Origin: Acinetobacter corruptisaponis
GTDB taxonomy: Bacteria; Pseudomonadota; Gammaproteobacteria; Pseudomonadales; Moraxellaceae
DNA length: 64,000 nucleotides
Reading direction: 5' to 3'
Assembly: GCF_030053775.1 (NCBI RefSeq)
Contig: NZ_CP125669.1
Coordinates: 2,971,962-3,035,961, forward strand
Part shown: positions 19,002 to 29,217 of the stretch, piece by piece
How the letters are laid out: each line of letters starts with the position of its first letter
Numbering within the stretch: position 1 is the first letter of the stretch
Program-made: the position numbers and the translations under genes
The notes under the pieces: model-generated
The model's database searches: none
Told to the model about the DNA's origin: nothing
Seen by the model: the letters and a program-made list of their open reading frames with translations, nothing else

Positions 19002-21383
19002 ATGAAAATTAGTGAAAATTGGTTACGCACCTGGGTCAATCCAGCTATTGATAGTGAAACACTTTCTGATCAATTGACCATGTTAGGTCTGGAAGTTGAT
19101 GAGCTTGCGCCCGTGGCAAAACCATTTACAGGTGTGGTTGTTGGTGAAGTTCTCACGGTAGAACAGCATCCAGATGCAGACCGTTTACGTGTGACAACAG
19201 TTAACATTGGTTCAGGTGAACCATTGCAGATTGTTTGTGGTGCGCCAAATGTCCGCGCAGGCATGAAAGCACCCGTAGCCACCATTGGTGCGGTATTGCC
19301 AGGCGATTTTAAAATCAAGAAAGGCAAACTTCGTGGTGTTGAATCACAGGGCATGTTGTGTGGTGCTTCGGAAATTGATCTGGAAGACAAGATTGAGGGC
19401 TTACTGGAACTTCCTGCGGATGCACCAGTTGGAGTAAATATCCGTGAGTATCTCAAACTTGATGACAATGTGATTGATATCAGCATCACGCCTAACCGTG
19501 GCGACTGTTTCAGTATTCGTGGGATTGCCCGTGAAATTGCAGTGATCAATCAGTTGAACGTCAATGAACCTCATATTCAGGCGATTACTGCTACCATCAC
19601 CGATGAAAAAGCTGTCTCCATCACCACTGAGGGGGCACCTCGCTATTTAGGACGTATCATTAAAAACGTCAATGTCAAAGCGGCGACTCCTGAATGGATG
19701 GAGCAGGCACTGGCACGTTCAGGTATCCGTACCCATAGTATTTTGGTTGATATCACTAACTATGTATTGCTTGAGTTAGGCCAGCCAATGCATGCCTTTG
19801 ACCTGGCAAAAATCGAGGGTTCGATTCAGGTTCGACAGGCACAGCCTCAAGAAAAATTGAGGTTGCTGAATGATCAGGAGGTTGAACTGCAAGAAGACAT
19901 CATCGTGATTGCAGATGAGCAAAAAGCATTGGCAATTGCAGGCATCATGGGTGGCCTGGATTCATCAGTGACCGATGATACTCAGGATATTTTCCTTGAA
20001 AGTGCATTCTTTGCGCCTTTAGCCATTGCAGGTCGCGCTCGTCGCTTTGGTTTACATACCGATTCATCACAGCGTTATGAGCGTGGTGTCGATTTTGAAC
20101 TGCCAATGATTGCCATGCACCGTGCTTCTGAATTGATTCAAGCCTTTGCTGGTGGTGAGTTTGGCCCAATTACGGTGGCTGAACAAACGAGCTTATTGCC
20201 AAAACGTGAAGCGATTGTATTGAAACAGGCACAGGTTGATCAGTTGCTTGGATATCAAGTGGCGGGTGATTTTATTGCCGATGCATTAACACGCCTTGGT
20301 TGTGTTGTTACAGCAATCGATGAAAGCGAGTGGAGTGTTATTCCACCTTCACACCGTTATGATATGGCAATCTATCAGGACCTGATTGAAGAAGTTGCAC
20401 GTATCCACGGCTATGACAACATTCAGATCAGCTTGCCAAAAATTGATGTGAAACTAGAGAAATATCAAGACCGTTTTGAAATTGCTCAACTGCGCCAGAC
20501 CATTGCAACTTTGGGCTATCAGGAGGCGATTAGCTTTAGCTTTGCCGATGCGAAGCTTGAAAAGCAACTCAACCCAAATGTACAGCCATTGATGCTTGCC
20601 AATCCGATTTCCAGTGATTTGGCTGCAATGCGTAGTACCTTATTATCCAGCTTGATTCCTTGTGTCCAGTACAACCTAAACCGTCAGCAGCAGCGTGTCC
20701 GTTTCTTTGAGTTGGGTTTGCGTTTTGATTATCAGGATGCACAAAGTATTCATGATTTAAAACAGATCCCGACCTTGGCAATGATTGCCGTGGGTTCACG
20801 TACGCCAGAATCCTGGCATGCAAAGCCACAGGCAATGGATTTCTTCGATTTCAAGGGGGAGGTGGAAGAAATTCTGGCTGCTGGACGTGTGCAGGCTGAG
20901 TTTTTCCGTACTGAACGTGCATGGTTACATCCAGGCCAGTCTGCTGAAATTGTGGTGAATGGACAGTCAATTGGTTATTTAGGCCGTTTGCATCCCTCAC
21001 TGGAAAATGAGCTTGATTTAAGCACAACATGGGTGGCGGAACTGGATCAGCAGGCTGTTTTGCAATCTTATGTATCTAATTTTACAGAATTATCACGTTT
21101 TCCATCGGTTAGACGTGATATTGCGCTTTTAATCTCTGATAATATTGAGGTAAGAGATATTCAGCGGTTAATTGAGCAAACGGGTGGTGAGTTACTCGAC
21201 TCAACATGGTTGTTCGATGTGTATACGGGGCAGGGTGTTGAGCAAGGCAAGCGTTCTTTGGCTTTTGCATTGTTATGGCAACATCCTGCACGTACGCTTG
21301 AAGATGCTGAAATCAAATCAGGTATGGATAATATTATTCAAGTGTTGGAAAACACTTACCAAGCGACATTGAGGGCCTCATGA
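19002..21383 (+). CDS. pheT: Phenylalanyl-tRNA synthetase beta subunit
   Basis: 793 aa with the full bacterial layout: N-terminal tRNA-binding EMAP-like domain ([18 protein letters not shown] near 45-62), B3/B4 editing domain, B5, catalytic-like core ([12 protein letters not shown]) and C-terminal ferredoxin-fold anticodon-binding domain ([18 protein letters not shown]). The start is 69 bases after pheS; ATGA overlap with ihfA at the end gives a three-gene operon. Confidence 0.97.
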   Translation: MKISENWLRTWVNPAIDSETLSDQLTMLGLEVDELAPVAKPFTGVVVGEVLTVEQHPDADRLRVTTVNIGSGEPLQIVCGAPNVRAGMKAPVATIGAVLPGDFKIKKGKLRGVESQGMLCGASEIDLEDKIEGLLELPADAPVGVNIREYLKLDDNVIDISITPNRGDCFSIRGIAREIAVINQLNVNEPHIQAITATITDEKAVSITTEGAPRYLGRIIKNVNVKAATPEWMEQALARSGIRTHSILVDITNYVLLELGQPMHAFDLAKIEGSIQVRQAQPQEKLRLLNDQEVELQEDIIVIADEQKALAIAGIMGGLDSSVTDDTQDIFLESAFFAPLAIAGRARRFGLHTDSSQRYERGVDFELPMIAMHRASELIQAFAGGEFGPITVAEQTSLLPKREAIVLKQAQVDQLLGYQVAGDFIADALTRLGCVVTAIDESEWSVIPPSHRYDMAIYQDLIEEVARIHGYDNIQISLPKIDVKLEKYQDRFEIAQLRQTIATLGYQEAISFSFADAKLEKQLNPNVQPLMLANPISSDLAAMRSTLLSSLIPCVQYNLNRQQQRVRFFELGLRFDYQDAQSIHDLKQIPTLAMIAVGSRTPESWHAKPQAMDFFDFKGEVEEILAAGRVQAEFFRTERAWLHPGQSAEIVVNGQSIGYLGRLHPSLENELDLSTTWVAELDQQAVLQSYVSNFTELSRFPSVRRDIALLISDNIEVRDIQRLIEQTGGELLDSTWLFDVYTGQGVEQGKRSLAFALLWQHPARTLEDAEIKSGMDNIIQVLENTYQATLRAS

Positions 21384-21676
21384 CAGCATTAACAAAAGCA
21401 GAGATGGCGGACCATTTAAGTGAGCTTACGAGTTTAAATCGCCGTGAAGCAAAACAGATGGTCGAGTTATTTTTTGACGAAATCAGCCAGGCATTGATTG
21501 CGGGTGAGCAAGTCAAACTTTCAGGGTTCGGTAATTTTGAGTTGCGTGACAAGCGCGAACGTCCTGGACGTAATCCAAAAACGGGTGAGGAAATTCCGAT
21601 TTCTGCCCGTCGAGTGGTCACGTTTAGGGCGGGCCAGAAATTTAGACAACGTGTTGGAAATGAGCAGATCGATTGA
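21380..21676 (+). CDS. ihfA: Integration host factor alpha subunit
   Basis: 98-aa DNA-bending nucleoid protein of the HU/IHF family. [15 protein letters not shown] at the start, [28 protein letters not shown] containing the DNA-inserting arm with its Pro, and [16 protein letters not shown] at the end identify the alpha subunit. Translation is coupled to pheT by a four-base overlap, the conserved enterobacterial-type arrangement. Works with IhfB (not in the window); IHF commonly assists sigma-54 promoters. Confidence 0.96.
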   Translation: MTALTKAEMADHLSELTSLNRREAKQMVELFFDEISQALIAGEQVKLSGFGNFELRDKRERPGRNPKTGEEIPISARRVVTFRAGQKFRQRVGNEQID

Positions 21677-21688
21677 TCTGCTTTTTTA
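21663..21688 (+). terminator. Terminator after ihfA
   Basis: AGCAGATC (21663-21670), loop GATT, GATCTGCT (21675-21682), then TTTTTT. The ihfA stop codon lies within the hairpin. Confidence 0.9.
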
Positions 21689-21733
21689 TGTTCTTATTTT
21701 TAATTTTTTGAACTTGATCGAAAATCAGGCATA

Positions 21734-21763
21734 AAAAAAGAGAACCAAAGGGTTCTCTTTTTT
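21734..21763 (-). terminator. Terminator of the Ala-rich lipoprotein gene
   Basis: GAGAACC/GGTTCTC (21740-21746, 21751-21757) with an AAAG loop and A6/T6 extensions on both sides; usable from either strand, most likely for the minus-strand gene ending at 21782. Confidence 0.85.
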
Positions 21764-21781
21764 GAATAATCTAAAACTAGA

Positions 21782-22063
21782 TTATTGTGCAGCAGAAGCT
21801 TCAACTGGAGCAGCTTCAGTAGCAGCAACGTCAGAAGCAGCAGCTTCAGTCGCTTCAGAAGCAGCAGCATCAGCAGCAACAGTTGCATCAGCAGCAGCGT
21901 CAGTCGCTTCAGAAGCAGCTTCAGTTGCTTCAGTAGCAGCTTCTACAGCTTCAGAAGCAGCAGCAGTAGCGTCAGTAGCTGGAGCTTCTTCTTTCTTAGA
22001 GCAACCAACGAAAGCTAAAGTAGTGGCAATAGCAGCAGCAACAGCAAATTTCTTGAATAACAT
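21782..22063 (-). CDS. Ala/Glu/Thr-rich repetitive small lipoprotein
   Basis: 93 aa. Signal peptide MLFKKFAVAAAIATTLAFVGC with Cys21 as probable lipidation site (AFVGC is a looser lipobox), then SKKEEAP and about 65 residues made almost only of A, E, T, S, D and V in repeats such as EAxxEATEAASEATDAA. This should form one long amphipathic helix or coiled coil, as in small structural lipoproteins. The DNA is correspondingly repetitive (GCAGCTTCAGT-like units), which creates false long ORFs on the other strand. Bias to GCT/GCA and the strong terminator suggest high expression. Function unknown. Confidence 0.82.
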   Translation of the reverse strand: MLFKKFAVAAAIATTLAFVGCSKKEEAPATDATAAASEAVEAATEATEAASEATDAAADATVAADAAASEATEAAASDVAATEAAPVEASAAQ

Positions 22064-22411
22064 GGCATCACTCTCATAAAATTGTGAGATTAAAAAAAAC
22101 CTGGGTTAGTCTGTATGTGCTTTTATTATTCCTAAACGCTTTAGGTAACAACGCAGGGAGCAGTCTAACTGGTCTGCTGCTATCCTATCAAAGCAAATCA
22201 TGAATTACTACAGCCCTGTCCAACAAAACGACAAAAAATGACAAAAATTGGCTAATTTTTGATAGAAAATAACTATGGAAAAGTAAGTTTAAATCGGATG
22301 TTTGTTGTTTTAGGTCTTTAAATTTTACTCATTGTTTTAAAAAACAATAACTTAATTTTTATGTGAGATTTTTAAATAATGTGTAAATAATATGTAACGG
22401 TGTCAACCGAA
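22064..22411. other. Non-coding AT-rich gap between lipoprotein gene and rho terminator
   Basis: About 350 bases without a supportable ORF or RNA. It holds the 5' region of the lipoprotein gene (a GAGTGATG-type ribosome site on the minus strand). The AT-rich 22240-22400 segment could hold its promoter, but I could not fix boxes. Confidence 0.5.
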
Positions 22412-22413
22412 TT

Positions 22414-22443
22414 AAAAAAGCCACCATAAAAGGTGGCTTTTTT
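22414..22443 (-). terminator. Terminator after rho
   Basis: GCCACC (22420-22425) and GGTGGC (22432-22437), loop ATAAAA, flanked by A6 and T6. It lies 15 bases past the rho stop on the minus strand. Confidence 0.9.
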
Positions 22444-22458
22444 AATGAAGTGCCGCGA

Positions 22459-23727
22459 TTAGTTTGCCGCTTTACGCTTCATCTGGTCGAAGAAATCATC
22501 ATTAGTCTTGGTCTCTTTCATGCGATCCAATAAGAATTCCATCGCCGCAAGCTCATCCATAGGATGGAGTAGTTTGCGCAGAATCCAGACCTTGCGTAGA
22601 TTGTCTTCATCCATGAGGCGTTCTTCACGACGGGTGCCTGATTTCTTGATGTTCATGGCAGGGAACACGCGTTTCTCGGCAATACGGCGATCCAGTGTAA
22701 TTTCCTGGTTGCCTGTACCCTTAAACTCTTCATAGATGACATCATCCATCTTACTGCCTGTTTCAATCAGGGCAGTTGAGATGATGGTCAATGAGCCACC
22801 TTCTTCAATATTACGTGCGGCACCAAAGAAACGTTTCGGACGTTCAAGGGCATGGGCATCCACACCACCTGTAAGTACCTTGCCTGATGATGGAATCACG
22901 GTGTTGTAGGCGCGTGCAAGACGGGTAATGGAGTCAAGCAGGATCACAACATCTTTCTTGTGCTCAACCAGACGTTTGGCTTTCTCAATCACCATTTCAG
23001 CAACCTGAACGTGACGGGCAGGTGCTTCATCAAAGGTTGATGCCACCACCTCACCACGAACAGTACGTTCCATCTCCGTAACTTCTTCAGGACGTTCGTC
23101 AATTAAAAGTACAATCAAGAATACTTCAGGGTTATTGCGTACAATCGACTGGGCGATATTTTGCAACAACATGGTTTTACCCGCTTTCGGTGGTGCAACA
23201 ATAATTGAACGCTGGCCTTTACCAATCGGTGCAACCAGATCAACCACACGTGCGGTTAGATCTTCAGTTGTACCATTCCCAAGCTCCATCACCAGCTGTT
23301 CAGTTGGGAACAATGGCGTCAGGTTTTCAAATAAAATTTTATTACGTGAGTTTTCAGGCGTGTCATAGTTAATTTGATTCACCTTTAACAGGGCAAAATA
23401 ACGCTCGCCTTCTTTTGGTGGACGAATTGTACCTGTAATGGTGTCACCTGTGCGCAGGTTGAAACGGCGAATCTGGGATGGGCTGACATAAATGTCATCT
23501 GGTCCTGCCAAATATGAACCAGCAGCCGATCGTAGGAAACCAAAACCATCAGAGAGAATTTCGAGAACACCATCACCAAAGATTTCTTCGCCATTCATGG
23601 CATGGCGCTTTAAAATGGCAAAAATAATATCTTGTTTACGGTTACGTGCCATGCCTTCAAGGCCCATAAACTCCGCAATCTTAATGAGTTCGCCAATGGG
23701 TTTTTTCTTGAGTTCAGTTAAGTTCAT
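22459..23727 (-). CDS. rho: Transcription termination factor Rho
   Basis: 422-aa hexameric RNA helicase. N-terminal RNA-binding cold-shock-like domain ([23 protein letters not shown]), then the RecA-like motor with P-loop [10 protein letters not shown], Walker [17 protein letters not shown] and the Q/R loops. Length is close to E. coli (419 aa), with no insertion domain. The start is ATG at 23727. The long upstream gap (329 bases) to trxA leaves room for an autoregulated leader. Confidence 0.98.
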   Translation of the reverse strand: MNLTELKKKPIGELIKIAEFMGLEGMARNRKQDIIFAILKRHAMNGEEIFGDGVLEILSDGFGFLRSAAGSYLAGPDDIYVSPSQIRRFNLRTGDTITGTIRPPKEGERYFALLKVNQINYDTPENSRNKILFENLTPLFPTEQLVMELGNGTTEDLTARVVDLVAPIGKGQRSIIVAPPKAGKTMLLQNIAQSIVRNNPEVFLIVLLIDERPEEVTEMERTVRGEVVASTFDEAPARHVQVAEMVIEKAKRLVEHKKDVVILLDSITRLARAYNTVIPSSGKVLTGGVDAHALERPKRFFGAARNIEEGGSLTIISTALIETGSKMDDVIYEEFKGTGNQEITLDRRIAEKRVFPAMNIKKSGTRREERLMDEDNLRKVWILRKLLHPMDELAAMEFLLDRMKETKTNDDFFDQMKRKAAN

Positions 23728-24056
23728 AAGTGGTCAGACAGAATGGAATAAGTGGAGGATAATGTTGGGAAAAGAATAAAAAATCGACCGCATACATAGA
23801 TGCTGATGTAATTGTAGGTACACAACCACGATTCAGTAGCTTGGTTCATTGTTTCAGAGAGAAATGTGAAAACAATTGTTTATTGCCGAGCGGCGATCTT
23901 ATGTTTTGTGTTTTGTAAGAAGCGTAATGAAGTAGATTCCATTCAGGGCTTCTTGATCCAGTAATATAGGGGAAATCGGGGAATTTGTCAATTTTTACGA
24001 AGAAATACACTATCTGTAATAGTATATTTCTTCCGATTGACAGCTACATTCAGCAA
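23728..24056. other. trxA-rho intergenic region with a long hairpin
   Basis: 329 bases with no gene. Its clearest structure is the 15-bp stem 23999-24013 / 24019-24033 (one wobble, 5-base loop) just past the trxA stop. The rest, closest to rho, is the presumed rho leader; it has no obvious T-tract terminator. Confidence 0.6.
23999..24033 (-). repeat. 15-bp stem-loop after trxA
   Basis: GAAGAAATACACTAT pairs with ATAGTATATTTCTTC around CTGTA with one G-T wobble. On the trxA strand it is followed by GTAAAAATTG, not a T run, so it is not a textbook terminator; it could protect the trxA 3' end or belong to rho control. Confidence 0.6.
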
Positions 24057-24383
24057 TTAGATGTTCTGGTCAATAAATGCTGCAAGTTTTGAACGCGGCG
24101 CTGCGCCAACCTGTTGTGCCACAACTTCACCATTTTTAAACATCAATAATGCTGGAATGTTACGGATGTTATATTTCACGGCAGTGTCTTCACATGCAGT
24201 CACGTCAACCTTAACGATTTTCACCTTGCCTGCATATTCGTTTGACAAGTCTTCAAGTACAGGTGCAATCGCTTTACAAGGCGCACACCAGCCAGCCCAG
24301 AAGTCAACAAGTACAGGAGTTTCAGCATCTAAAACATCTGCTTGGAAGTTTTCATCAGTTGTATTAACAATAGTCGCAGACAT
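24057..24383 (-). CDS. trxA: Thioredoxin TrxA with WCAPC active site
   Basis: 108-aa cytosolic disulfide reductase. The redox motif is W-C33-A-P-C36 rather than the usual WCGPC, set in DFWAGWCAPCKAIAPVLE; the cis-Pro loop NIPALLMF and C-terminal GAAPRSKLAAFI are normal. The Ala can shift redox potential slightly but still gives functional thioredoxins in other bacteria. It lies upstream of rho, the order seen in E. coli. Confidence 0.96.
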   Translation of the reverse strand: MSATIVNTTDENFQADVLDAETPVLVDFWAGWCAPCKAIAPVLEDLSNEYAGKVKIVKVDVTACEDTAVKYNIRNIPALLMFKNGEVVAQQVGAAPRSKLAAFIDQNI

Positions 24384-24656
24384 GAGGTTGCTCCAAATTT
24401 AAGGAATAAAGTGCGAATTTGATCATCATCACGATGAATATTACATTGCTACTTTACTCAATGTAAGGGTTTGTTCTGATTATTCAAGTTTGAAAATAAA
24501 AAGTCTAATGGATGCTCACGATGTTGACCATCGACTTATACAATCATTTACTTGATAAAAGCAAAAATACGCGAGTTTTATTGCTGAAAATGACTTTAAA
24601 ATTATTGGCGTGTGAATTACTCTAATGCCTGAATGGTGTATGGGTTTATATAAATA

Positions 24657-26177
24657 ATGTCTGATTTTCTGATTGATGAAGAATTACTTGCCGCGATTGA
24701 CATGGGTTCAAATAGTTTCCATTTGGCAATCGCTCGTGTTGATCACGGTGAAGTTAAGAAAGTTGCTTCAATGTCAGAAAAAGTACAGTTGGCAGCGGGG
24801 CTGGACGAAAACAAGAATTTAACCGAGGCTGCACAACAGCGGGGATTGGCCTGTTTGGCACGTTTTGTGGGTCGTTTAAGTTCTGTGCCACCCAACCGTT
24901 TAAGAATTGTGGCGACCAATGCACTGAGACAGGCAAAAAATGGCCATGAGTTTATCCAGAAAGCTGCTGAAATCCTGCCAAAACCAATTGAAATCATTGC
25001 AGGCCGTGAAGAGGCCCGCCTGATTTATCTGGGTGTTTCACACACCATGGCCAATGGCGGACGACGTTTGGTGGTCGATATTGGTGGTGGTTCAACCGAA
25101 TTTATTATTGGTGAAGAGTTTGAACCAATTCAAACTGAGTCGTTGCAAATGGGTTGTGTTGCATATACCAAGGCTTATTTTGCAGAGGGTGAGATTTCAA
25201 ATAAAGCGTTTGATAAAGCGGTCGTTGCTGCACGTAAGGAAATGTCTGCGATTGCCAATACTTATAAATCTGTCGGTTGGGACACGGTGGTCGGTTCGAG
25301 TGGAACCATCAAGGCATGCCGTCAGATTGCAGTCAATTTAGGACTGAGTGATGAACAGGAAAACCTGACGCATGAAGGGCTGTCTAAGCTAAAGGATCGC
25401 CTGCTTAAATTTAAGCATGTTTCAGAAATTGATTTTGAAGGACTGCGTGAAGACCGCCGAGCAGTTTTGCCAGCAGGTATGGCAATTTTGTATGCAATTT
25501 TTGACGTTTTGAATATTGATAAGTTGGCATATTCCGATGGTGCATTGCGTGAGGGCGTGATGTATGACCTGCTGGGCCGTTTCAAGCATGAAGACATTCG
25601 TGACCGAAGTGTACAGGCGTTGATGGGCCGCTATAACGCCGATCCAAAGCAAGCTGAACGTGTGGTGAATACTGCCCAGCAATTGTTTGATGGTGTGGCT
25701 GGAGCGTTGCATTTAACCACAGAAGACAGTGACTTACTGCGTCGTGCCGCCTATTTGCATGAAATTGGTTTGGCGATTAGCCATGGTGGCTATCATCGTC
25801 ATGGCGCTTATTTGTTGCAGCATTCAGATATTCCAGGCTTCTCACAGATTGACCAAAACCATCTTTCACATCTGGTTTCGCACCATCGGCGTAAGCTGCG
25901 TGCCGATGCCAAGAATGATGTTTTAAAGGTGGGCGGCAGTCATTTACTCTATCTTTGCCTGTTGCTTCGCCTCGCAGTTTTGCTGAACCATAGTCGCAGT
26001 GATCAGATGCTTCCTGCCATTGAACTGAGTGTGGTAAATGATCAACAATGGCAACTCAGCGTTTCTGGCGATGCTAAACAATGGCCTTTACTGGTTGCAG
26101 ACCTGCATGATGAGCAGGTGCAATTCAAGCATTGGGACATTGAGTTAAATATTCAGTCAGACAAATTTATTGATTAA
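24657..26177 (+). CDS. ppx: Exopolyphosphatase / pppGpp phosphohydrolase family
   Basis: 506 aa. ASKHA-fold N-terminal half with AAIDMGSNSFHLAIAR (phosphate-1 loop) and VVDIGGGSTEFIIG (phosphate-2 loop), and the catalytic Glu in the GREEARLIYLGV stretch. The C-terminal half is HD-like (YLHEIGLAISHGGYHRHGAY). Degrades long-chain polyphosphate; the family also includes GppA. Length and the HD-like C-terminal part fit Ppx. Divergent from trxA across a 273-base gap. Confidence 0.93.
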   Translation: MSDFLIDEELLAAIDMGSNSFHLAIARVDHGEVKKVASMSEKVQLAAGLDENKNLTEAAQQRGLACLARFVGRLSSVPPNRLRIVATNALRQAKNGHEFIQKAAEILPKPIEIIAGREEARLIYLGVSHTMANGGRRLVVDIGGGSTEFIIGEEFEPIQTESLQMGCVAYTKAYFAEGEISNKAFDKAVVAARKEMSAIANTYKSVGWDTVVGSSGTIKACRQIAVNLGLSDEQENLTHEGLSKLKDRLLKFKHVSEIDFEGLREDRRAVLPAGMAILYAIFDVLNIDKLAYSDGALREGVMYDLLGRFKHEDIRDRSVQALMGRYNADPKQAERVVNTAQQLFDGVAGALHLTTEDSDLLRRAAYLHEIGLAISHGGYHRHGAYLLQHSDIPGFSQIDQNHLSHLVSHHRRKLRADAKNDVLKVGGSHLLYLCLLLRLAVLLNHSRSDQMLPAIELSVVNDQQWQLSVSGDAKQWPLLVADLHDEQVQFKHWDIELNIQSDKFID

Positions 26178-26205
26178 CCATATTGTTATGGATCATTTTT
26201 GACTT

Positions 26206-27030
26206 ATGAAAAATAAAGCGACTCAGTCCAAGGCGTGGGCTACGGTTCAAATTGCACGACATCCTGAGCGTCCGCAATTTCTCGATTATGTCAGTGAAAT
26301 CTTTACTGAGTTTGATGCACTGCATGGCGACCGTTTATTCGGTGACGATGGTGCCATGATTGGTGGTCTGGCACGTTTTGACGGACAGCCTGTCATGGTG
26401 GTGGGGCAGCATCGTGGTCGTGGCACCCGTGAAAAGCTACAGCACAACTTTGGGATGTGTAACCCTGAAGGCTATCGTAAATCACAGCGTTTACTGGACA
26501 TGGCTGAGCGTTTTAACCTACCTGTGTTTACCTTTGTCGATACCATGGGTGCCTATCCAGGGGTGGGTGCGGAAGAACGCGGTCAGGCGGAGGCAATCGC
26601 CACCAGTTTGGCACAACTTTCCAGCTTGAAAGTGCCTGTGATTGCCACTGTGCTTGGTGAAGGCGGTTCTGGTGGTGCGCTGGGTATTGGTGTGGCGGAT
26701 CGCGTGATTATGCTGTCACACAGTATTTACTCGGTGATCTCACCTGAAGGCTGTGCCTCCATTCTATGGAAAACAGCAGACAAGGCCGCTCAGGCGAGTG
26801 AGGCACTGGCCTTGACGGCAGACAAGCTCAAGGCTCTGGGTATTGTTGAATATGTTGTGGATGAGGGCGAAGGGGCGCATTTGCAGCCTGAAAAAGTCAT
26901 GCATGACTTAAAAGATGTGTTAAAACAAGCCCTGGATGAACTGCAACCGATGGATGCTCAAGCAAGATGCGACGCACGTTATCAACGTTTAATGAAGTTT
27001 GGCAGCAGCAATTTAGGCATCGCGTCTTAG
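26206..27030 (+). CDS. accA: Acetyl-CoA carboxylase carboxyltransferase subunit alpha (short form)
   Basis: 274 aa, against about 319 in E. coli: the N-terminal helical extension of about 45-50 residues is absent and the protein begins close to the [19 protein letters not shown] core. The crotonase-fold catalytic region is complete ([39 protein letters not shown]). Works with AccD (not here) to make malonyl-CoA. The last 64 bases overlap tilS in another frame. Confidence 0.96.
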   Translation: MKNKATQSKAWATVQIARHPERPQFLDYVSEIFTEFDALHGDRLFGDDGAMIGGLARFDGQPVMVVGQHRGRGTREKLQHNFGMCNPEGYRKSQRLLDMAERFNLPVFTFVDTMGAYPGVGAEERGQAEAIATSLAQLSSLKVPVIATVLGEGGSGGALGIGVADRVIMLSHSIYSVISPEGCASILWKTADKAAQASEALALTADKLKALGIVEYVVDEGEGAHLQPEKVMHDLKDVLKQALDELQPMDAQARCDARYQRLMKFGSSNLGIAS

Positions 27031-28358
27031 CACAAACACAGCATTTTCCTGAACAAACCCAGTTCCTGATTGGGTGTAGCGGCGGCATGGATTCCATGCT
27101 GTTGTTGCATCTGATGTCTGAAATTTTTCCTGCCCAGATCCGTGCAATTTACATTGATCATCAATTACAGCAGATAAGTGCGGAATGGGGAGCACTGGTA
27201 CAAAAACAAGCTGAAGTGCTGAAAATTCCCTGTGTCATTCAAAAGGTGCAGGTTGCAACAGGCAATCTGGAACAGCAAGCGCGGCAGGCGCGTTATCAGG
27301 CCTATCAACAGCATTTACAAGCCAACGAAATTCTTGTTTTAGCACACCATCAGCAAGATCAGGCTGAAACGTTATTATTGCGCTTATTCTCAGGCACGGG
27401 AGTCAATGGACTGGCTGCCATGCAGCAAATTGATGTGCGTCAAGACCTCACGATTTGGCGGCCATTTCTGGCTCTGAGTCGAGAACAGATTGAGCAGTGG
27501 GCACAGCAACTTGGTTTTGACTATGTGACTGATCCAACCAATCATGACACGCATTATGATAGGGCATGGTGTCGTGAGGAACTATGGCCTGTCTTGCAAA
27601 AGCGTTTCCCTAAAATGCAAGCTGCTGTGGCACGCACTAGTTATCTGATGCAGGATGCTGCCGAAATACTGAATGATGTGTTCCAGGAAGATTGGCAACA
27701 CTGCGCCACGGATAATGAACTAGACCTCATTGCACTTTCTCAACTGTCAGCAGCTCGGCAACGCCAATTGCTTTCTGCATGGATAAAAGCTAAAGACCAG
27801 TATCGTCCAAGTTACGATATGGTACAGCGTCTACAGCAAGAGGTAATTCTGGCGAAACCTGATGCACAGGCGACTTTACATATCAACCAGCATTATTATG
27901 TTCGCTATCAGAAAAAATTGTATCGTTTAACATATGATGCATTATATGCGGAAAAGCAATCACCCATTGCAAATGTGTCGTCACAGCATTATGAAATAGG
28001 TCAATTTGTACAGGTTGCAGCGGGAAAATTCAGGATTGAATCGCAGACGATTGGGCTTGCTCCAAAACTGCTGGGTCGAGAGTTGCACTTAATCAAGCGG
28101 CAGGGGGGCGAGAAAATCCATCTTTATGGGCGGGTTGGACATTGGCCACTGAAAAAAGCCATTCAGGAAGCACAGATTTTGCCTTGGTTACGTCATACAA
28201 TTCAAATATTAGTCGTGGATAATGTTATGCTTGGGGTTTTTAGCCCAAAAGGTTTTTGGTTGGCACAATCTGACTATGTAGAGCATGGCGGTTGGCAACC
28301 AGGTTTAATTTCTGACTGTGATGATTTTTCTCAGCAGTCTTTTTTACATGACGAGTAG
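26967..28358 (+). CDS. tilS: tRNA(Ile)-lysidine synthetase
   Basis: 463 aa; converts the CAU anticodon of tRNA-Ile2 to lysidine-AU. PP-loop SGGMDS at 38-43, the following [23 protein letters not shown] block, the middle TilS domain and a C-terminal TilS_C region ([20 protein letters not shown]). The ATG at 26967 lies inside accA, a 64-base overlap. No other start precedes the PP-loop except weak ones, and the encoded leader VWQQQFRHR is compatible with the family. Confidence 0.93.
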   Translation: MRRTLSTFNEVWQQQFRHRVLAQTQHFPEQTQFLIGCSGGMDSMLLLHLMSEIFPAQIRAIYIDHQLQQISAEWGALVQKQAEVLKIPCVIQKVQVATGNLEQQARQARYQAYQQHLQANEILVLAHHQQDQAETLLLRLFSGTGVNGLAAMQQIDVRQDLTIWRPFLALSREQIEQWAQQLGFDYVTDPTNHDTHYDRAWCREELWPVLQKRFPKMQAAVARTSYLMQDAAEILNDVFQEDWQHCATDNELDLIALSQLSAARQRQLLSAWIKAKDQYRPSYDMVQRLQQEVILAKPDAQATLHINQHYYVRYQKKLYRLTYDALYAEKQSPIANVSSQHYEIGQFVQVAAGKFRIESQTIGLAPKLLGRELHLIKRQGGEKIHLYGRVGHWPLKKAIQEAQILPWLRHTIQILVVDNVMLGVFSPKGFWLAQSDYVEHGGWQPGLISDCDDFSQQSFLHDE

Positions 28359-28361
28359 GAT

Positions 28362-29201
28362 ATGGCGACAGCATTGAATCAAAATATTTGTTTTATTGGT
28401 GGTGGCAACATGGCGCAAGCCTTGATTGGTGGGCTGCTTTCCCGCGGTTTACCAACAACACGCATTACGGTTTCCGACCCCGTAGAACAGATTCGTCATG
28501 TATTGGAAGAAAAGGGCATTCAGACCACCACCGACAATGCTGAAGCCATTAAAAATGCGGATGTCGTTGTATTGGCGGTGAAGCCACAGGTATTGGCAAC
28601 GGTATTACAGCCATTAAAGGGATTGCTGTCGGATAAACTGGTGATTTCAATTATTGCGGGTGCTGAGATTCAAACCATTTCAGACCTCATTGGTGGAAGC
28701 CAGCGTATTGTCCGCGTGATGCCAAATACACCTGCATTGGTGCAGACAGGGGCGCATGGCATTTATGCACCTGAAGCGGTGGGTGTGCAGGATCGTGAAC
28801 TGAGCAGCCAAATTCTTGCAGCGACAGGTCTCACCATTTGGGTGGATAATGAAGCGCAAATTGATGCGGTAACCGCCGTATCTGGTTCTGGTCCTGCGTA
28901 CTTTTTCTATTTGATGGAAAGCATGATCCGTGCAGGCAAGAATCTCGGTCTGGATGAGAAAGTGGCGACAGCATTGACGTTACAAACGGCACTGGGTGCC
29001 GCACAAATGGCGATCACCAGCTCAAACTCTCCAGCAGAATTACGCAAAAACGTGACCTCTCCAAATGGCACAACCCAGGCGGCTTTGGAAGTGTTTGACC
29101 GTGCGCAGATTTCACAAAATATTCAGGCAGCGCTTGCAGCAGCTCAGAAGCGTAGCCAAGAGCTCGCACAAGAGCTGAGTGACAAGACTAAATCGGTTTA
29201 A
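28362..29201 (+). CDS. proC: Pyrroline-5-carboxylate reductase
   Basis: 279 aa; last step of proline synthesis, NAD(P)H dependent. Rossmann motif FIGGGNMAQALIGG near the N-terminus, VKPQVL, MPNTPALVQTGAHG and the signature AVSGSGPAYFFYLMESM are all present. It starts three bases after tilS and is followed 16 bases later by a YggT gene, a common proC-yggT pairing. Confidence 0.97.
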   Translation: MATALNQNICFIGGGNMAQALIGGLLSRGLPTTRITVSDPVEQIRHVLEEKGIQTTTDNAEAIKNADVVVLAVKPQVLATVLQPLKGLLSDKLVISIIAGAEIQTISDLIGGSQRIVRVMPNTPALVQTGAHGIYAPEAVGVQDRELSSQILAATGLTIWVDNEAQIDAVTAVSGSGPAYFFYLMESMIRAGKNLGLDEKVATALTLQTALGAAQMAITSSNSPAELRKNVTSPNGTTQAALEVFDRAQISQNIQAALAAAQKRSQELAQELSDKTKSV

Positions 29202-29217
29202 GTAGGATAAGACAATT

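Noticed and set aside
21762..22079. Ser/Ala-rich ORFs on the plus strand opposite the lipoprotein gene
   Set aside because: They are by-products of the GCAGCTTCAGT-type repeat; only the minus frame has a signal peptide, ribosome site and terminator.
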